Program-made: the position numbers and the translations under genes
Notes under the pieces: model-generated
The model's input: only the letters and a program-made list of their open reading frames with translations
What the model was told of the DNA's origin: nothing
The model's database searches: none
Assembly (NCBI RefSeq): GCF_041080625.1
Contig: NZ_CP163518.1
Coordinates: 1,240,001 to 1,304,000, forward strand
From: Streptomyces sp. CG1
GTDB lineage: Bacteria > Actinomycetota > Actinomycetes > Streptomycetales > Streptomycetaceae
Reading direction: 5' to 3'
Length of the DNA: 64,000 bases
Part shown: in pieces, positions 19,285-27,384 of the stretch
How the letters are laid out: every line of letters starts with the position of its first letter
Position numbering within the stretch: the stretch's first letter is position 1

Positions 19285-20079
19285 CTACGGTTTCAGCGCC
19301 ACGCCGCCGAAGTTGTCGACTTCAGCGCGTTCTTGAGAGCCATTGCCCTCGGGGCGCCAGCGAGACGTCGAGACCAAGCCGGGCTCCAGCATCTCCAGGC
19401 CGTCGAAGAAGCGCGCGAGCTGGTCGGGGCTGCGGTTGACGCGAGGGTTGTCGCTCGCCTCGTTCCACTGCTCGACCATGGCGCGCTGCTGCTCGGGGTG
19501 GATGACGTCAGTGCTGTCGCAGAACACGAGGTAGCTGCCGGACGGCAGGGCGGCGACCAGACGGTCCACGATGCCGTATACGGAGTCGTCGGTGACGTGC
19601 GCGGCAATACCCAGGAGGATCAGGGCCATGGGCTGGGTGAAGTCCAGTGTCCTGGCAGCCTGTTCGAGGATGTCTTCCGGGTTCCGCAGATCGGCGTCGA
19701 TGTAGTCGGTCGCGCCCTCGGGTGTGCTGGTGAGCAGCGCCTCGGCGTGCACGAGGACGACCGGGTCGTGATCGACGTAGACGATCCGTGCCTCGGGCAG
19801 CAGTCGCTGGGCGACCTCGTGGGTGTTGTCGGCGGTGGGCAGGCCGGTGCCCACGTCCAGGAACTGGCGGATGCCGGCGTCGCGGACGAGGTACTCCACT
19901 GCTCGGACGAGGAACGCGCGCTGCGCCCGGGCGGTGTCGAGGATCCCCGGGTTGGCCGCGGCGATCTGGTCGCCGACCTGCCGATCGATCTCGTAGCAGT
20001 CCTTGCCGCCCAGCCAGTAGTTCCAGATGCGGGCGGAGTGCGGCACGCTGCTGTTGATCGGCGGGCGTTCGATGGACAT
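19285..20079 (-). CDS. SAM-dependent methyltransferase, DUF574 family
   Basis: A 264-residue protein of the S-adenosyl methyltransferase family abundant in Streptomyces (DUF574). It shows PHSARIWNYWLGGKDCYEID at residues 12-31, the SAM-binding FLDVGTGLPT near 80 and IVYVDHDPVVLVHAEALL near 110. Substrates of this family are largely unknown. ATG at 20079 follows GAGGAG with good spacing. It sits in antisense orientation between portal and scaffold-like genes, where phages normally have none or a protease, so it was probably inserted into the phage module later. Confidence 0.88.
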   Translation of the reverse strand: MSIERPPINSSVPHSARIWNYWLGGKDCYEIDRQVGDQIAAANPGILDTARAQRAFLVRAVEYLVRDAGIRQFLDVGTGLPTADNTHEVAQRLLPEARIVYVDHDPVVLVHAEALLTSTPEGATDYIDADLRNPEDILEQAARTLDFTQPMALILLGIAAHVTDDSVYGIVDRLVAALPSGSYLVFCDSTDVIHPEQQRAMVEQWNEASDNPRVNRSPDQLARFFDGLEMLEPGLVSTSRWRPEGNGSQERAEVDNFGGVALKP

Positions 20080-20415
20080 GGGAACTCCTCGAGTTGGCCA
20101 GTGGTCATCTCACAACTTAGAGGCATGAGGCGTCCTCTGCTCGGGGAGATTGGATCTTCAATGGTGACGTGGCCACGCATGTCATTACCACCGGCGAAAC
20201 CTCCTCGCGCCTCATTGCGGCCATCTAGGAGTGGATCTCGCTAGCTCCCGGTGCATCAGGCACCGGGCGGCCTTTGCAGAACGGCCGGCCTGATATCGAC
20301 ACGTTCCGGGCACACCGTCGTGATGGCGCCCGTGAGCATCCGCCAAGATGAGCCGGGCCTTGGGTTGCGTAGACTCGGCCATGGCGCGGGGCCGTCGTGG
20401 GAGCAACACCACTTG
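20080..20415. other. Intergenic region between the methyltransferase and scaffold-like genes
   Basis: About 335 bp contain the methyltransferase ribosome binding site at the left edge and an open but unconvincing frame on the plus strand. I see no clear promoter, hairpin or repeat. It may hold the join where the methyltransferase gene entered the phage module. Confidence 0.5.
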
Positions 20416-21084
20416 ATGACCCGCAGCCTGCCTGATCCTTGCGTTCCTGTCGGCCACCGCCGGGACGGCCGTCCGATCTTCCCCGTCATCGGCGCCTCCT
20501 CCGACGACGCGTCAAACAACGAGGTTCCGATTTCCCTCAGCCAGAAGCAGCTGAACACGCTCATGGCTCGCGAGAAGGATCAGGGCGGCCGGGCAGCTGT
20601 CCGGGGCCTGGTCGAGCGGCTCGGGTTCTCCAACGCGGCTGCTCTGGAGGAGTTCGTCAGCGCCCAGCGTCAGGCGGAAGACAAACGGCTCACCGATACG
20701 GAGCGCCGTGAACAGGAGATCATCGCGCGCGAGAAGGCAGCCGCGGCTCGTGAAGCTACTGCGGTCGCTCGTGAGCGAGAAGCAACCTGCCGGGCGCTCC
20801 TTGCCGGTTTCGGCGCGACCGGTGCGGATCTGGATGACGCCATCGTTCTTCTGCATGCCCCGGACGACGCAGATGCTGCTGCTCTTCGGGAGGCGGCCGA
20901 CGAGCTGAAGTCCCGCCGCCCTGAGCTGTTCGGCGTCGGTCGGGCAGACGGCCGTGTTCCGGCTGCTCCAGGCGGGGCTCCCGCGTCCGTGCCTCCGGCG
21001 CGTCCCGGTGGCGCTGATCGCGCCCTGGGGTCTGCCGGCCTCGACATGGCTCGTCGTCGAGGGCACATCACGTCTACTGCCTGA
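20416..21084 (+). CDS. Phage scaffolding-like protein
   Basis: A 222-residue, helix-rich, highly charged protein. It has the N-terminus MTRSLPDPCVPVGHRRDGRPIFPV, a long predicted coiled coil (about residues 60-135, with KRLTDTERREQEIIAREKAA) and a Gly/Pro/Ala-rich tail. Such a protein directly before the decoration and capsid genes is usually the scaffold that guides capsid assembly. The ATG at 20416 is preferred because the sequence before it lacks coding character, although the GGGAG upstream is 13 bp away. Family membership is inferred mainly from position and composition. Confidence 0.65.
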   Translation: MTRSLPDPCVPVGHRRDGRPIFPVIGASSDDASNNEVPISLSQKQLNTLMAREKDQGGRAAVRGLVERLGFSNAAALEEFVSAQRQAEDKRLTDTERREQEIIAREKAAAAREATAVAREREATCRALLAGFGATGADLDDAIVLLHAPDDADAAALREAADELKSRRPELFGVGRADGRVPAAPGGAPASVPPARPGGADRALGSAGLDMARRRGHITSTA

Positions 21085-21198
21085 TCCAACGGCGCCTTGC
21101 TGGCGCCGCGTTGGGGACCACGCCCCGCCTTCTCCTCGTGGACCGCGCCACCGCCGGTGAGCGCGCGACCACCCTCTTCCACCACCAGGAGAAGCGGC

Positions 21199-21627
21199 TT
21201 GATCCAGCCGTACACCGCCTCCGTCACCATGACTGCGAACCGGGACTGGCTCGCCTCCCGGCACGGCACCGACTCCACGGAGACCATCACCCTCGACCTG
21301 CAGAAGCTAACCAAGGACGCCCACTACGTCGAAGCGACCGCAGGCCAGCCGCACGGCTACGTACGCTCCGGTGTCCCGGTCGGCCGCATCACCGCGTCTG
21401 GCCTGTACGGCACATACGAGCCGGCTGCGAAGGACGGCCGGGAAGTCCTCGCCGGCCTCGTCTACGCCGAAGCCCTCTTCACGCCCGGCACGACCAGGGT
21501 GCCTGCGGCGCTGTTCTGGCACGGCACGGTGAACGCGGCGAAGATTCCCGGCGGAATCGACACGGCGAAGATCGCCCCTAACCCAGCTGGCGCACAGATC
21601 CGGTTCCTCGAGGCGGTGAGCGCGTGA
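21199..21627 (+). CDS. Phage head decoration protein
   Basis: A 142-residue protein of the head decoration type (lambda gpD-like position). The segment DWLASRHGTDSTETITLD near residues 16-33 and the C-terminal ALFWHGTVNAAKIPGGIDTAK resemble actinophage decoration proteins. The start is decided by the ribosome binding site: AGGAGA at 21187-21192 lies 6 bp before a TTG at 21199, while the internal ATG further on has none. The stop overlaps the capsid start as GTGA, which indicates translational coupling. Confidence 0.75.
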   Translation: MIQPYTASVTMTANRDWLASRHGTDSTETITLDLQKLTKDAHYVEATAGQPHGYVRSGVPVGRITASGLYGTYEPAAKDGREVLAGLVYAEALFTPGTTRVPAALFWHGTVNAAKIPGGIDTAKIAPNPAGAQIRFLEAVSA

Positions 21628-22673
21628 GCGTCGCAGACCTCCTCAAGAACGTCTCCGTCGCGGACCTGACCGTCTACGCCCGCTCGATCCCGACCCCTAC
21701 GGACTTCCTACTCACCCAGAGCGTCTTCGCCGAGACCAAGGTCCAAGACGTGAAGTGGCGAGTGCGCCAGTCCAAGCGGCGCGTCAACACCGCCTCCTAC
21801 CGTGCGTACGACTCCAGCGTGCCGTTCGCGACGCGGCAGGCCGAGTCCACGCAGACCGAGGGCACCCTGCCGGCGCTGGGCCAGAAGCTCCTCGTCGGCG
21901 AGATGGAACAGCTCCTCCTGGACGCGACTCGTGGCGCAGACGAGGACCGACTGATCGATCTGCTCTACGACGACACCGAGCGGCACGTCGAAGCCATCCG
22001 CTCCCGCCTCGAGCTGGCAGCTGGTGACGTCCTGATCGACGGCAAGTTCACCCTGGCCGGGGAGAACGGCCTGACAATCGAAGTCGACTACGGCGTGCCA
22101 GCGGCGAACATGCCGACCGCGCCGAAGCCGTGGAGCGACCCGGACGCGGACCCTATCGCGGACGAGCTGCGGTGGATCGACTACCTCGACTCCATTGGCG
22201 CCCCTGCACCGGAAATGGTGATCACCTCCCGGAAGGCGTGGTCCCATCTGGCGTCCAACGGCGCCTACCGGGCGGCCTACTACGGCACCCCCACAGGCGG
22301 CCAGACCCCGACCGCAACCCTGAACCCCGAGCAGGTCAACTCGGTACGCGGCACATACGGGCTGCCGCCGGTGACCCTCTACAAGGCACAGGTGTGGCAA
22401 GACGACGTGTCGAAGCGAGTCCTGCCAGAAGACAGATGGATCATGCTGCCGCCCGACCGAGCGAAGTGGGGCCAGACCCAGTACGGCACCACAACCGAGT
22501 CGCTCGCCCTGTCCCGGGGCACGAACCCGCAGATCGAGCGCGAGGACGCCCCCGGCATCATCATCACCCGTGACGCCGAGGACGATCCGGTGCAGATCTG
22601 GACCAAGGGCGCCGCGACCGCGATGCCCGTCCTGTACGCACCGGACTGCCACATCACGGCGACTGTCCTGTGA
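21624..22673 (+). CDS. Phage major capsid protein
   Basis: The 349-residue protein has features of the gpE-like major capsid family: a helical N-terminus (ADLLKNVSVADLTVYAR), a middle region with ERHVEAIRSRLELAAGDVLIDGKF, and a C-terminal LPEDRWIMLPPDRAKWGQTQYGTT followed by APGIIITRDAEDDPVQIWTKGAA. These are shell-forming segments. GTG start overlaps the decoration gene stop. The frame is intact, so the loss of the prophage occurred through missing neighbours, not through mutation here. Confidence 0.85.
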   Translation: MSVADLLKNVSVADLTVYARSIPTPTDFLLTQSVFAETKVQDVKWRVRQSKRRVNTASYRAYDSSVPFATRQAESTQTEGTLPALGQKLLVGEMEQLLLDATRGADEDRLIDLLYDDTERHVEAIRSRLELAAGDVLIDGKFTLAGENGLTIEVDYGVPAANMPTAPKPWSDPDADPIADELRWIDYLDSIGAPAPEMVITSRKAWSHLASNGAYRAAYYGTPTGGQTPTATLNPEQVNSVRGTYGLPPVTLYKAQVWQDDVSKRVLPEDRWIMLPPDRAKWGQTQYGTTTESLALSRGTNPQIEREDAPGIIITRDAEDDPVQIWTKGAATAMPVLYAPDCHITATVL

Positions 22674-22879
22674 GCGCCAACAGCCGTGCCGAAGGCGTGC
22701 TCGCCGCGACCGTGCACGTACTCGATCCCGTCGAGCGAGTACCCCTGGTTCTGGGAGCCGGCACCAAGGTCACCGACCCGGCGATCGCCGAGCAGATCAC
22801 CAACCCCCAGTGCTGGCAACCCGAACCAGCGCCCGGCCCGGGCCGTACGAGCGCCCGCAAGCCGAGAGCCACCCAGTAA
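22670..22879 (+). CDS. Small phage protein after the capsid gene
   Basis: A 69-residue protein overlaps the capsid stop by GTGA. It contains LDPVERVPLVLGAGTKVTDPAIAEQITNP and a basic C-terminal tail. Actinophages often carry a small gene of this kind after the capsid gene; its job is unknown to me. A strong hairpin follows 12 bp after the stop. Confidence 0.65.
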   Translation: MSANSRAEGVLAATVHVLDPVERVPLVLGAGTKVTDPAIAEQITNPQCWQPEPAPGPGRTSARKPRATQ

Positions 22880-22891
22880 ACCTGAAAAACC

Positions 22892-22919
22892 GTGGGGAGC
22901 AGCGCACGCTGCTCCCCAC
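22892..22919 (+). terminator. Strong hairpin after the capsid gene pair
   Basis: A perfect 12-bp stem (GTGGGGAGCAGC with its complement) and a 4-base loop. It lacks a long T run. It may end or attenuate transcription after the highly expressed capsid genes. The stem start resembles the end of the array 1 CRISPR repeat by chance only. Confidence 0.7.
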
Positions 22920-22941
22920 CTTCGACTTCCCAGGAACAGCC

Positions 22942-23262
22942 GTGAACAGTGACGTACTGCGCTGGCTCCAAGCCCAGCTCGGCCCCGACACAGACACTGC
23001 GGACCTCGCTCACCGATATGAGCACCTCGGTTCCGCACGAGCAGTCGCGCTCGAAGTCCTGCACGAGCGGATCGCCGTCCTCGTCGCAGATCCTTTGAAG
23101 GTCATCGTCAACGGCGTGGCAACCATCGACAACTCCTCCAACGTTGCCGCGTTGGAGAGACAAGCCGCCCAGCTCGGCGAGGCATTTGCTCCCGACGACC
23201 CGTCCCCTCTAAACCAGAACGCGCTCACGACGGTTCAGTTGAGTTCTCGGCCACGCCGGTGA
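22942..23262 (+). CDS. Probable phage head-tail connector-region protein
   Basis: A 106-residue protein with a helical N-terminus (DVLRWLQAQLGPDTDTADLAHRY) and LEVLHERIAVLVADPLKVIVNG. Position directly after capsid genes and size fit a head-tail connector or small accessory head protein, but no definite family motif is seen. The GTG start follows CAGGAA. It is the last gene of the left phage block; the next expected phage genes appear 35 kb away at 58986. Confidence 0.55.
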   Translation: MNSDVLRWLQAQLGPDTDTADLAHRYEHLGSARAVALEVLHERIAVLVADPLKVIVNGVATIDNSSNVAALERQAAQLGEAFAPDDPSPLNQNALTTVQLSSRPRR

Positions 23263-23378
23263 AGAGGGGCACCATCAACATGGCCTCGCGGATTGCGCCG
23301 CTGGTGCGTACACGAGAGGGCTGACAACCACCAACCCTGTGTGGCCATCGCAGATCGCCAGGCGCTCTTGTGGCGCCG

Positions 23379-24287
23379 TCAGAGTCCCGGCCTCTTGGTA
23401 GGCGTAGGAAGATCGAGGACATGTGCCCGGAGCTGCCCGCACGCGGCGGCTGTCTCACGGCCGTGAGACAGGTGGTGGGAGACCGCCCAGCCATCGAGGT
23501 CACGGGTGAGTGCGGCGATGAATTCCTCTTCTCGGGTGCTTGGGCGCAGCGGGCTGTCCGGAACGGGGTTGAAACTGGAGAGCCTCAGTATGAGGAAGCG
23601 TCCAGCGTAGGGAGCGAGCAGTTCGGTCAGGGCCCGCTCGTCCTCCGGTCGCGTGTTGTGCTCACAAAGAACGTAGTTCAGCACCACAGGCCGCATCTCG
23701 GCAACGGCCGCCCACAGCGGCAAGACGGTTGATGGGTCGTCCGCGCGGGGGATGACCACCCTGCGCTGAGCGAGGTTGGCTCCATGGAGGGAGAACATAA
23801 GGCGATCCGGAAGCCAGGAGTTGGGCTTCAAGAGACTCCGCACCCATGCCTGCGGGGCTATGCTAGTCACCTTCACCTGCTGAGCCAGTTCCCGGCCGAC
23901 GATCGTTCTAGCGGCCGTCGTGACGTGACCCCAGTTGGCGGAGGCTTCTCCGACTCCGGCGAAGTCGACCCAGACAAGCGGGCCCTGCTGGCTCCGCACC
24001 CCCTCCTGCAGGCGCTCTACCGCAGAGGTGATCTCTCCTGCGCTCAGGTTTCGCACAAAAGGCGTGCGCGCGAAGGTAGTGGCGCAATGTGTGCAGCCTT
24101 GCCTGCACCCTGCCTGGGCCGACATGCACACCGAATAAGCTCCGTGCTCTCCCTCCCAGAGTTGCACGGCTTCGAAGGTAGCCCTGTCCGCCGTTTTCAA
24201 GACGTACTTGATGCTGCGATCGGGCGCTTTCGATGGCACGGTTGCCACAACCTCAACCAAGTTCGCGGGCACGAATATTCCTTTCAT
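23379..24287 (-). CDS. Short RlmN/Cfr-like radical SAM methyltransferase
   Basis: A 302-residue radical SAM protein. The cluster motif CRQGCTHC gives Cys61, Cys65 and Cys68. Near the C-terminus, AACGQL with Cys283 matches the cysteine that in RlmN and Cfr is methylated and attacks C2 or C8 of adenosine. RlmN (about 350-400 residues) modifies 23S rRNA A2503 and tRNA A37; this protein is shorter and lacks most of the usual N-terminal domain, so its substrate is uncertain. Start: the ATG at 24287 (MKGIFVPANLVEV) is preferred to an upstream GTG because the extra residues look non-coding; the ribosome binding site is weak. It is convergent with the phage genes and divergent from the synthetase gene, with a palindromic element between. 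Confidence 0.8.
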   Translation of the reverse strand: MKGIFVPANLVEVVATVPSKAPDRSIKYVLKTADRATFEAVQLWEGEHGAYSVCMSAQAGCRQGCTHCATTFARTPFVRNLSAGEITSAVERLQEGVRSQQGPLVWVDFAGVGEASANWGHVTTAARTIVGRELAQQVKVTSIAPQAWVRSLLKPNSWLPDRLMFSLHGANLAQRRVVIPRADDPSTVLPLWAAVAEMRPVVLNYVLCEHNTRPEDERALTELLAPYAGRFLILRLSSFNPVPDSPLRPSTREEEFIAALTRDLDGWAVSHHLSHGRETAAACGQLRAHVLDLPTPTKRPGL

Positions 24288-24568
24288 CGAGAGAGTTTCT
24301 TTCCCTAAGTCACTCGCGCAGGGCTGATGGTCGGGAGATTGGGGCGATGGTTCGCGCTCGGTACGCACATTTTCCAGTCACTCATGCGTCTGCGGCCCGC
24401 TATCGCGAATGTAGGCAGCCGAGAGTTTAGGCATTGGTACCTGCCGATTCGCATCGACCGTCATCGCATGCGTGGTCCTCATAGCTTTTCAAGGTGGGAT
24501 AAATCCACGCGAGGATCTGACCAGCGCATCGTAAAGCTTGACCACCCTTGCCTAAAATCACCGGCGTG

Positions 24569-24586
24569 ATATCTCACAAGAAATAT
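24569..24586. promoter_or_regulatory. Candidate operator, ATATCTC-N4-GAAATAT
   Basis: The element has two 7-bp arms separated by 4 bp, with one mismatch between the arms. It has the same geometry as the perfect palindromes at 30070-30087 and 30212-30229. It lies in the divergent region between the RlmN-like gene and the T-box leader of the synthetase. GTGATATC spans its left edge (24566-24573). Binding by the XRE regulator is inference. Confidence 0.5.
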
Positions 24587-24936
24587 CGGGAGGCGGGACC
24601 GTGGGTCTGCCCGACGCTGGGGCAGGTGGTGTACGCCTGCCAGCTGGTTCGTCTGGCGCTGCCCCGGTGGCACAACATTCTGGTCATGGGTGCCAGTCCT
24701 CCACTGAGCAGCTCGCCGAAGACGCCCGGGGCTCGATGGGCGACGACGGCATGGGAGGACGGACTCCTGAAGAGCCCGGACGGCGGTCGGCCCGTGCACG
24801 GCCGTACGCCGCTGGCAAGTCCGGCGCGGCACAGAGTAGGACAGTGCGACAGGCCGCAAGGGACGGTCGAGAGGTGACCGGCTGACTCATTGGCGTGATC
24901 TTGCTGTCGTATCCCTGTCTGCCCCGCTATCCTCAA

Positions 24937-25180
24937 CAGCAACGCGTTGAAGGAGACGAGTAGCCGCGGGATCACGCGAGCAGAGAGAGCCGCTGGTAGC
25001 TGGGAAGGCGGCCTTGCGCCCCGAGGTGAAGACCCTCCTGAGTGCGGGGAGGAACGGCCTCATGGAAGGTCCAATGCTCCGCCGGTTGGCCCCCGTCATC
25101 GGGCAGGAATGAGGCCGTGGCTCTCCGAGCTGCGGTAAAGGCGCGGTGGCACCGCGAGTACCCTTCTCGTCCGCGCCCCC
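24937..25180 (+). ncRNA. T-box riboswitch, probably tRNA-Asp responsive
   Basis: T-box leaders bind a tRNA and sense whether it is charged. The hallmark sequence TGGCACCGCG is present at 25147-25156, with a preceding GGCGCGG able to pair with CCGCGCC (25171-25177). Stem I features are visible upstream: GAAGGAGACGAGTA, an AGAGAG block near 24981-24989 and a CCGCTGGTAGCTGGGAAGG apical part. A GAC triplet at 25031-25033 lies where the specifier codon is expected, matching aspartate and the downstream synthetase. There is no T run after the last hairpin, and a C-rich strand could mask the GGGAGGG site, so control may act on translation, as in actinobacterial ileS leaders. Boundaries are approximate. 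Confidence 0.8.
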
Positions 25181-25214
25181 AAGGGATCATGACAACGCCC
25201 CTGGGAGGGCTGCG

Positions 25215-26537
25215 ATGATCCACACGACTAGCCGTGTACTGGTGTCTGGCCTGCGAGAACATGTCGGGCAGACGGTTTCTGTGTCGGGCTGGGCGAACAC
25301 ACTCCGCCTGCAGAGCAAGATGCAATTCGTCGTCGTCCGTGACCACACCGGAATGGTGCAGGTCACCCACAAGCGCGGCGGCGAAGGCGACGAGGTTGAG
25401 ACTGGGCTGGAGGGGCTAACGACGGAGTCCGCCGTCCGGATCACCGGCCGCGTGGTCGACAATCCGATCGTGAAGCTCGGCGGCCTGGAGATCATCCCGG
25501 AAACGGTCGAGGTTCTGAACCGGGCAGAGACGCCCCTGCCCATCGACGAGCAGACCGGTCTCGAACACCGCCTGGACTGGCGCTTCCTCGACGTACGGCG
25601 CCGGCCGCAAGCGCAGTTGCTGTTCGCCGTGCAGACCACGTTCGAGCAAGGGATGCGCGAGTACGCCTATCGCCAGGGGTGTACCGAGATGCACACCCCG
25701 AAGCTGATGGGCACCGCCTCGGAGTCCGGCGCCGAAGTGTTCAAACTCGGCTACTTCGACCGCTCCGCCTACCTGGCTCAGTCGCCTCAGTTCTTCAAGC
25801 AGATGGCGATCTCAGCGGGCGTCGACAAGGTCTTCGAGATCGGGCCCGTCTTCCGCGCTGAGCCGTCATTCACCTCGCGGCACGCCACGGAGTTCACGGG
25901 CGTGGACGTGGAGTTGGCGTGGATCGACGGGGTCGAGGACGTGATGGCATTCGAGGAGCAGATGCTCGTCCACGCCATCGCCAAGGTCGCCGACACACAC
26001 GGTGAGGCGATCCAGGAGACGTTCGGTGTCGAGGTCACCGTGCCGACGACACCGTTCCCGCGAATCACGATGGCCGAGACGCAAGAGATCCTGCGGTCCA
26101 AGGGCTGGGACCCGGCCGGTGTGAAGGAGGACCTGGACCCGGAGGGCGAGCGCGGGATCGCAGCGCACATCAAGGAGCAGACGGGGCACGAGTGGGTTTT
26201 CGTCACCCATTACCCGACGAGCATCCGGCCCTTCTACCACATGCGGTCGGCGGACAACCAGGGTGTGACGCTCAGCTTCGACCTGCTGTGGAAGGGACTG
26301 GAGGTCACGACGGGTGCGCAGCGCGAGCACCGCTACGACGTGCTCTTGAAGCAGGCTGCGGAGAAAGGTATGAGCACCGAGCCGATGCAGGACTACCTGA
26401 ACGCCTTCCGGTACGGGTGCCCGCCGCACGGCGGTCTGGGCATGGGGCTCGGGCGGGTCCTGATGGTGATGCTGGGCCTCGACTCGATCCGGGAGGCCAC
26501 GTTCCTGTTCCGTGGTCCGAACCGGCTCACGCCGTAG
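25215..26537 (+). CDS. Aspartyl-tRNA synthetase, archaeal/eukaryotic type
   Basis: A 440-residue class II synthetase that attaches aspartate to tRNA. It has an OB-fold anticodon-binding domain (about 1-105), motif 1 near FEQGMREYAYRQGCTEMHTP, motif 2 near FEIGPVFRAEPSFTSRHATEF and motif 3 GLGMGLGRVLMVMLGL. It lacks the long insertion of the standard bacterial AspRS (about 590 residues), so it is the short archaeal-like form, probably a second copy in this genome. The start is ATG at 25215, after GGGAGGG; an earlier in-frame GTG lies inside the T-box. A duplicate under T-box control near biosynthesis-like genes could be a resistant copy or supply Asp-tRNA; this is inference. Confidence 0.93.
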   Translation: MIHTTSRVLVSGLREHVGQTVSVSGWANTLRLQSKMQFVVVRDHTGMVQVTHKRGGEGDEVETGLEGLTTESAVRITGRVVDNPIVKLGGLEIIPETVEVLNRAETPLPIDEQTGLEHRLDWRFLDVRRRPQAQLLFAVQTTFEQGMREYAYRQGCTEMHTPKLMGTASESGAEVFKLGYFDRSAYLAQSPQFFKQMAISAGVDKVFEIGPVFRAEPSFTSRHATEFTGVDVELAWIDGVEDVMAFEEQMLVHAIAKVADTHGEAIQETFGVEVTVPTTPFPRITMAETQEILRSKGWDPAGVKEDLDPEGERGIAAHIKEQTGHEWVFVTHYPTSIRPFYHMRSADNQGVTLSFDLLWKGLEVTTGAQREHRYDVLLKQAAEKGMSTEPMQDYLNAFRYGCPPHGGLGMGLGRVLMVMLGLDSIREATFLFRGPNRLTP

Positions 26538-26555
26538 TCACGGCCAAGAGCTGAG

Positions 26556-26587
26556 GCCGCTGCTCCCTCTGAAGGGTGCAGCGGCCC
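26556..26587. terminator. Terminator between convergent genes
   Basis: A 9-bp stem (GGCCGCTGC with GCAGCGGCC) encloses a 14-base loop. It lies between the synthetase stop and the stop of the convergent oxygenase gene, so it could serve both directions. Confidence 0.7.
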
Positions 26588-26595
26588 CAGCCCTG

Positions 26596-27381
26596 TCAGT
26601 AACGAATGTTGCGTAGATCGAGCTTCCACGCCTCGTCGGGGTGCTGGTCCCAGTAGGCGCGGAGCGCCAGTTCACGGTCCGCGAACCGTCCCTGGTGGCA
26701 CAGACCGCCGTGGGTGAGGGTGACACTCATGGCGAGCGGGGACTCGGTGGTTACCCAGTGCGGGGTCAGGGCGTGGCTCCACAGCCAGTCACCGGGCCCC
26801 ATCCGCACAGACTGGCGGTCGGCCGGGTCGTGTTCGGGCGGCTCCTCCGCGGTGGTCTCCCCCACTACGGCGGCTTCGGCCGTGAGGTGCTGATCGGGGT
26901 TCTTGTAGCTGTGGAAAGTCTTGGATCCCTCGATCTGCCATACGAGTCCGTGTGAGTTGTCGTTGTGGTACGTCGATGAGGCGCCGCCTGTTGAGATGAA
27001 CAGCAGCGGCGCGCACCGTTGCCAGGTGAATCCCCAGCTCGACAGTCGGGTTCGCCAGGGGATCATGACCTGCTCTTGGAATCCGCTGAGGAGCCCGTCG
27101 TAGAAGCGGGTGAGGTTGAAGTGGACGAGGCGGAAGGTCCAGGTTGCCACTTCTTCTATCGGGGCTGTGCGGAATGCCGACGTACGGTCCATGCGTACGG
27201 ACCAGTCCTCGTCTCCGAGGATGGTGAAGCGCACCTCATCGTCTTGCCGAACGGCGTCGAGGACGTCAAGGGCGGGCGGAAAAGTGAAGCCGACCGCGGT
27301 GAGGACGTTGCTGACGCGCAGGTTGGGAGGGGTCCGCCACCGCTCGATGAACCCTTCCGGTGTGGTGACTGGGGTCGTCAT
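26596..27381 (-). CDS. JmjC/cupin-like Fe(II) 2-oxoglutarate oxygenase
   Basis: The 261-residue protein resembles cupin-like JmjC oxygenases such as protein or small-molecule hydroxylases. The likely iron ligands are the HxD in TYHNDNSHG near residue 138-140 and the distal His in ALTPHWV near 208, with a Lys in EGSKTFHSYKN between them that could bind 2-oxoglutarate. It is the last gene of a four-gene leftward operon, 3 bp after the radical SAM gene. A substrate made or carried by the upstream proteins is likely. The protein is not secreted. Confidence 0.75.
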   Translation of the reverse strand: MTTPVTTPEGFIERWRTPPNLRVSNVLTAVGFTFPPALDVLDAVRQDDEVRFTILGDEDWSVRMDRTSAFRTAPIEEVATWTFRLVHFNLTRFYDGLLSGFQEQVMIPWRTRLSSWGFTWQRCAPLLFISTGGASSTYHNDNSHGLVWQIEGSKTFHSYKNPDQHLTAEAAVVGETTAEEPPEHDPADRQSVRMGPGDWLWSHALTPHWVTTESPLAMSVTLTHGGLCHQGRFADRELALRAYWDQHPDEAWKLDLRNIRY

Positions 27382-27384
27382 CGC

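Noticed and set aside
17403..23300. tRNA gene or attachment site bordering the phage modules
   Set aside because: No tRNA-like cloverleaf or direct repeat was recognised at either phage block by eye; a systematic search was not possible.
25146..25214. Longer N-terminus for the aspartyl-tRNA synthetase (GTG at 25146)
   Set aside because: The codons lie inside the conserved T-box sequence; ATG at 25215 has the Shine-Dalgarno site and the family start.
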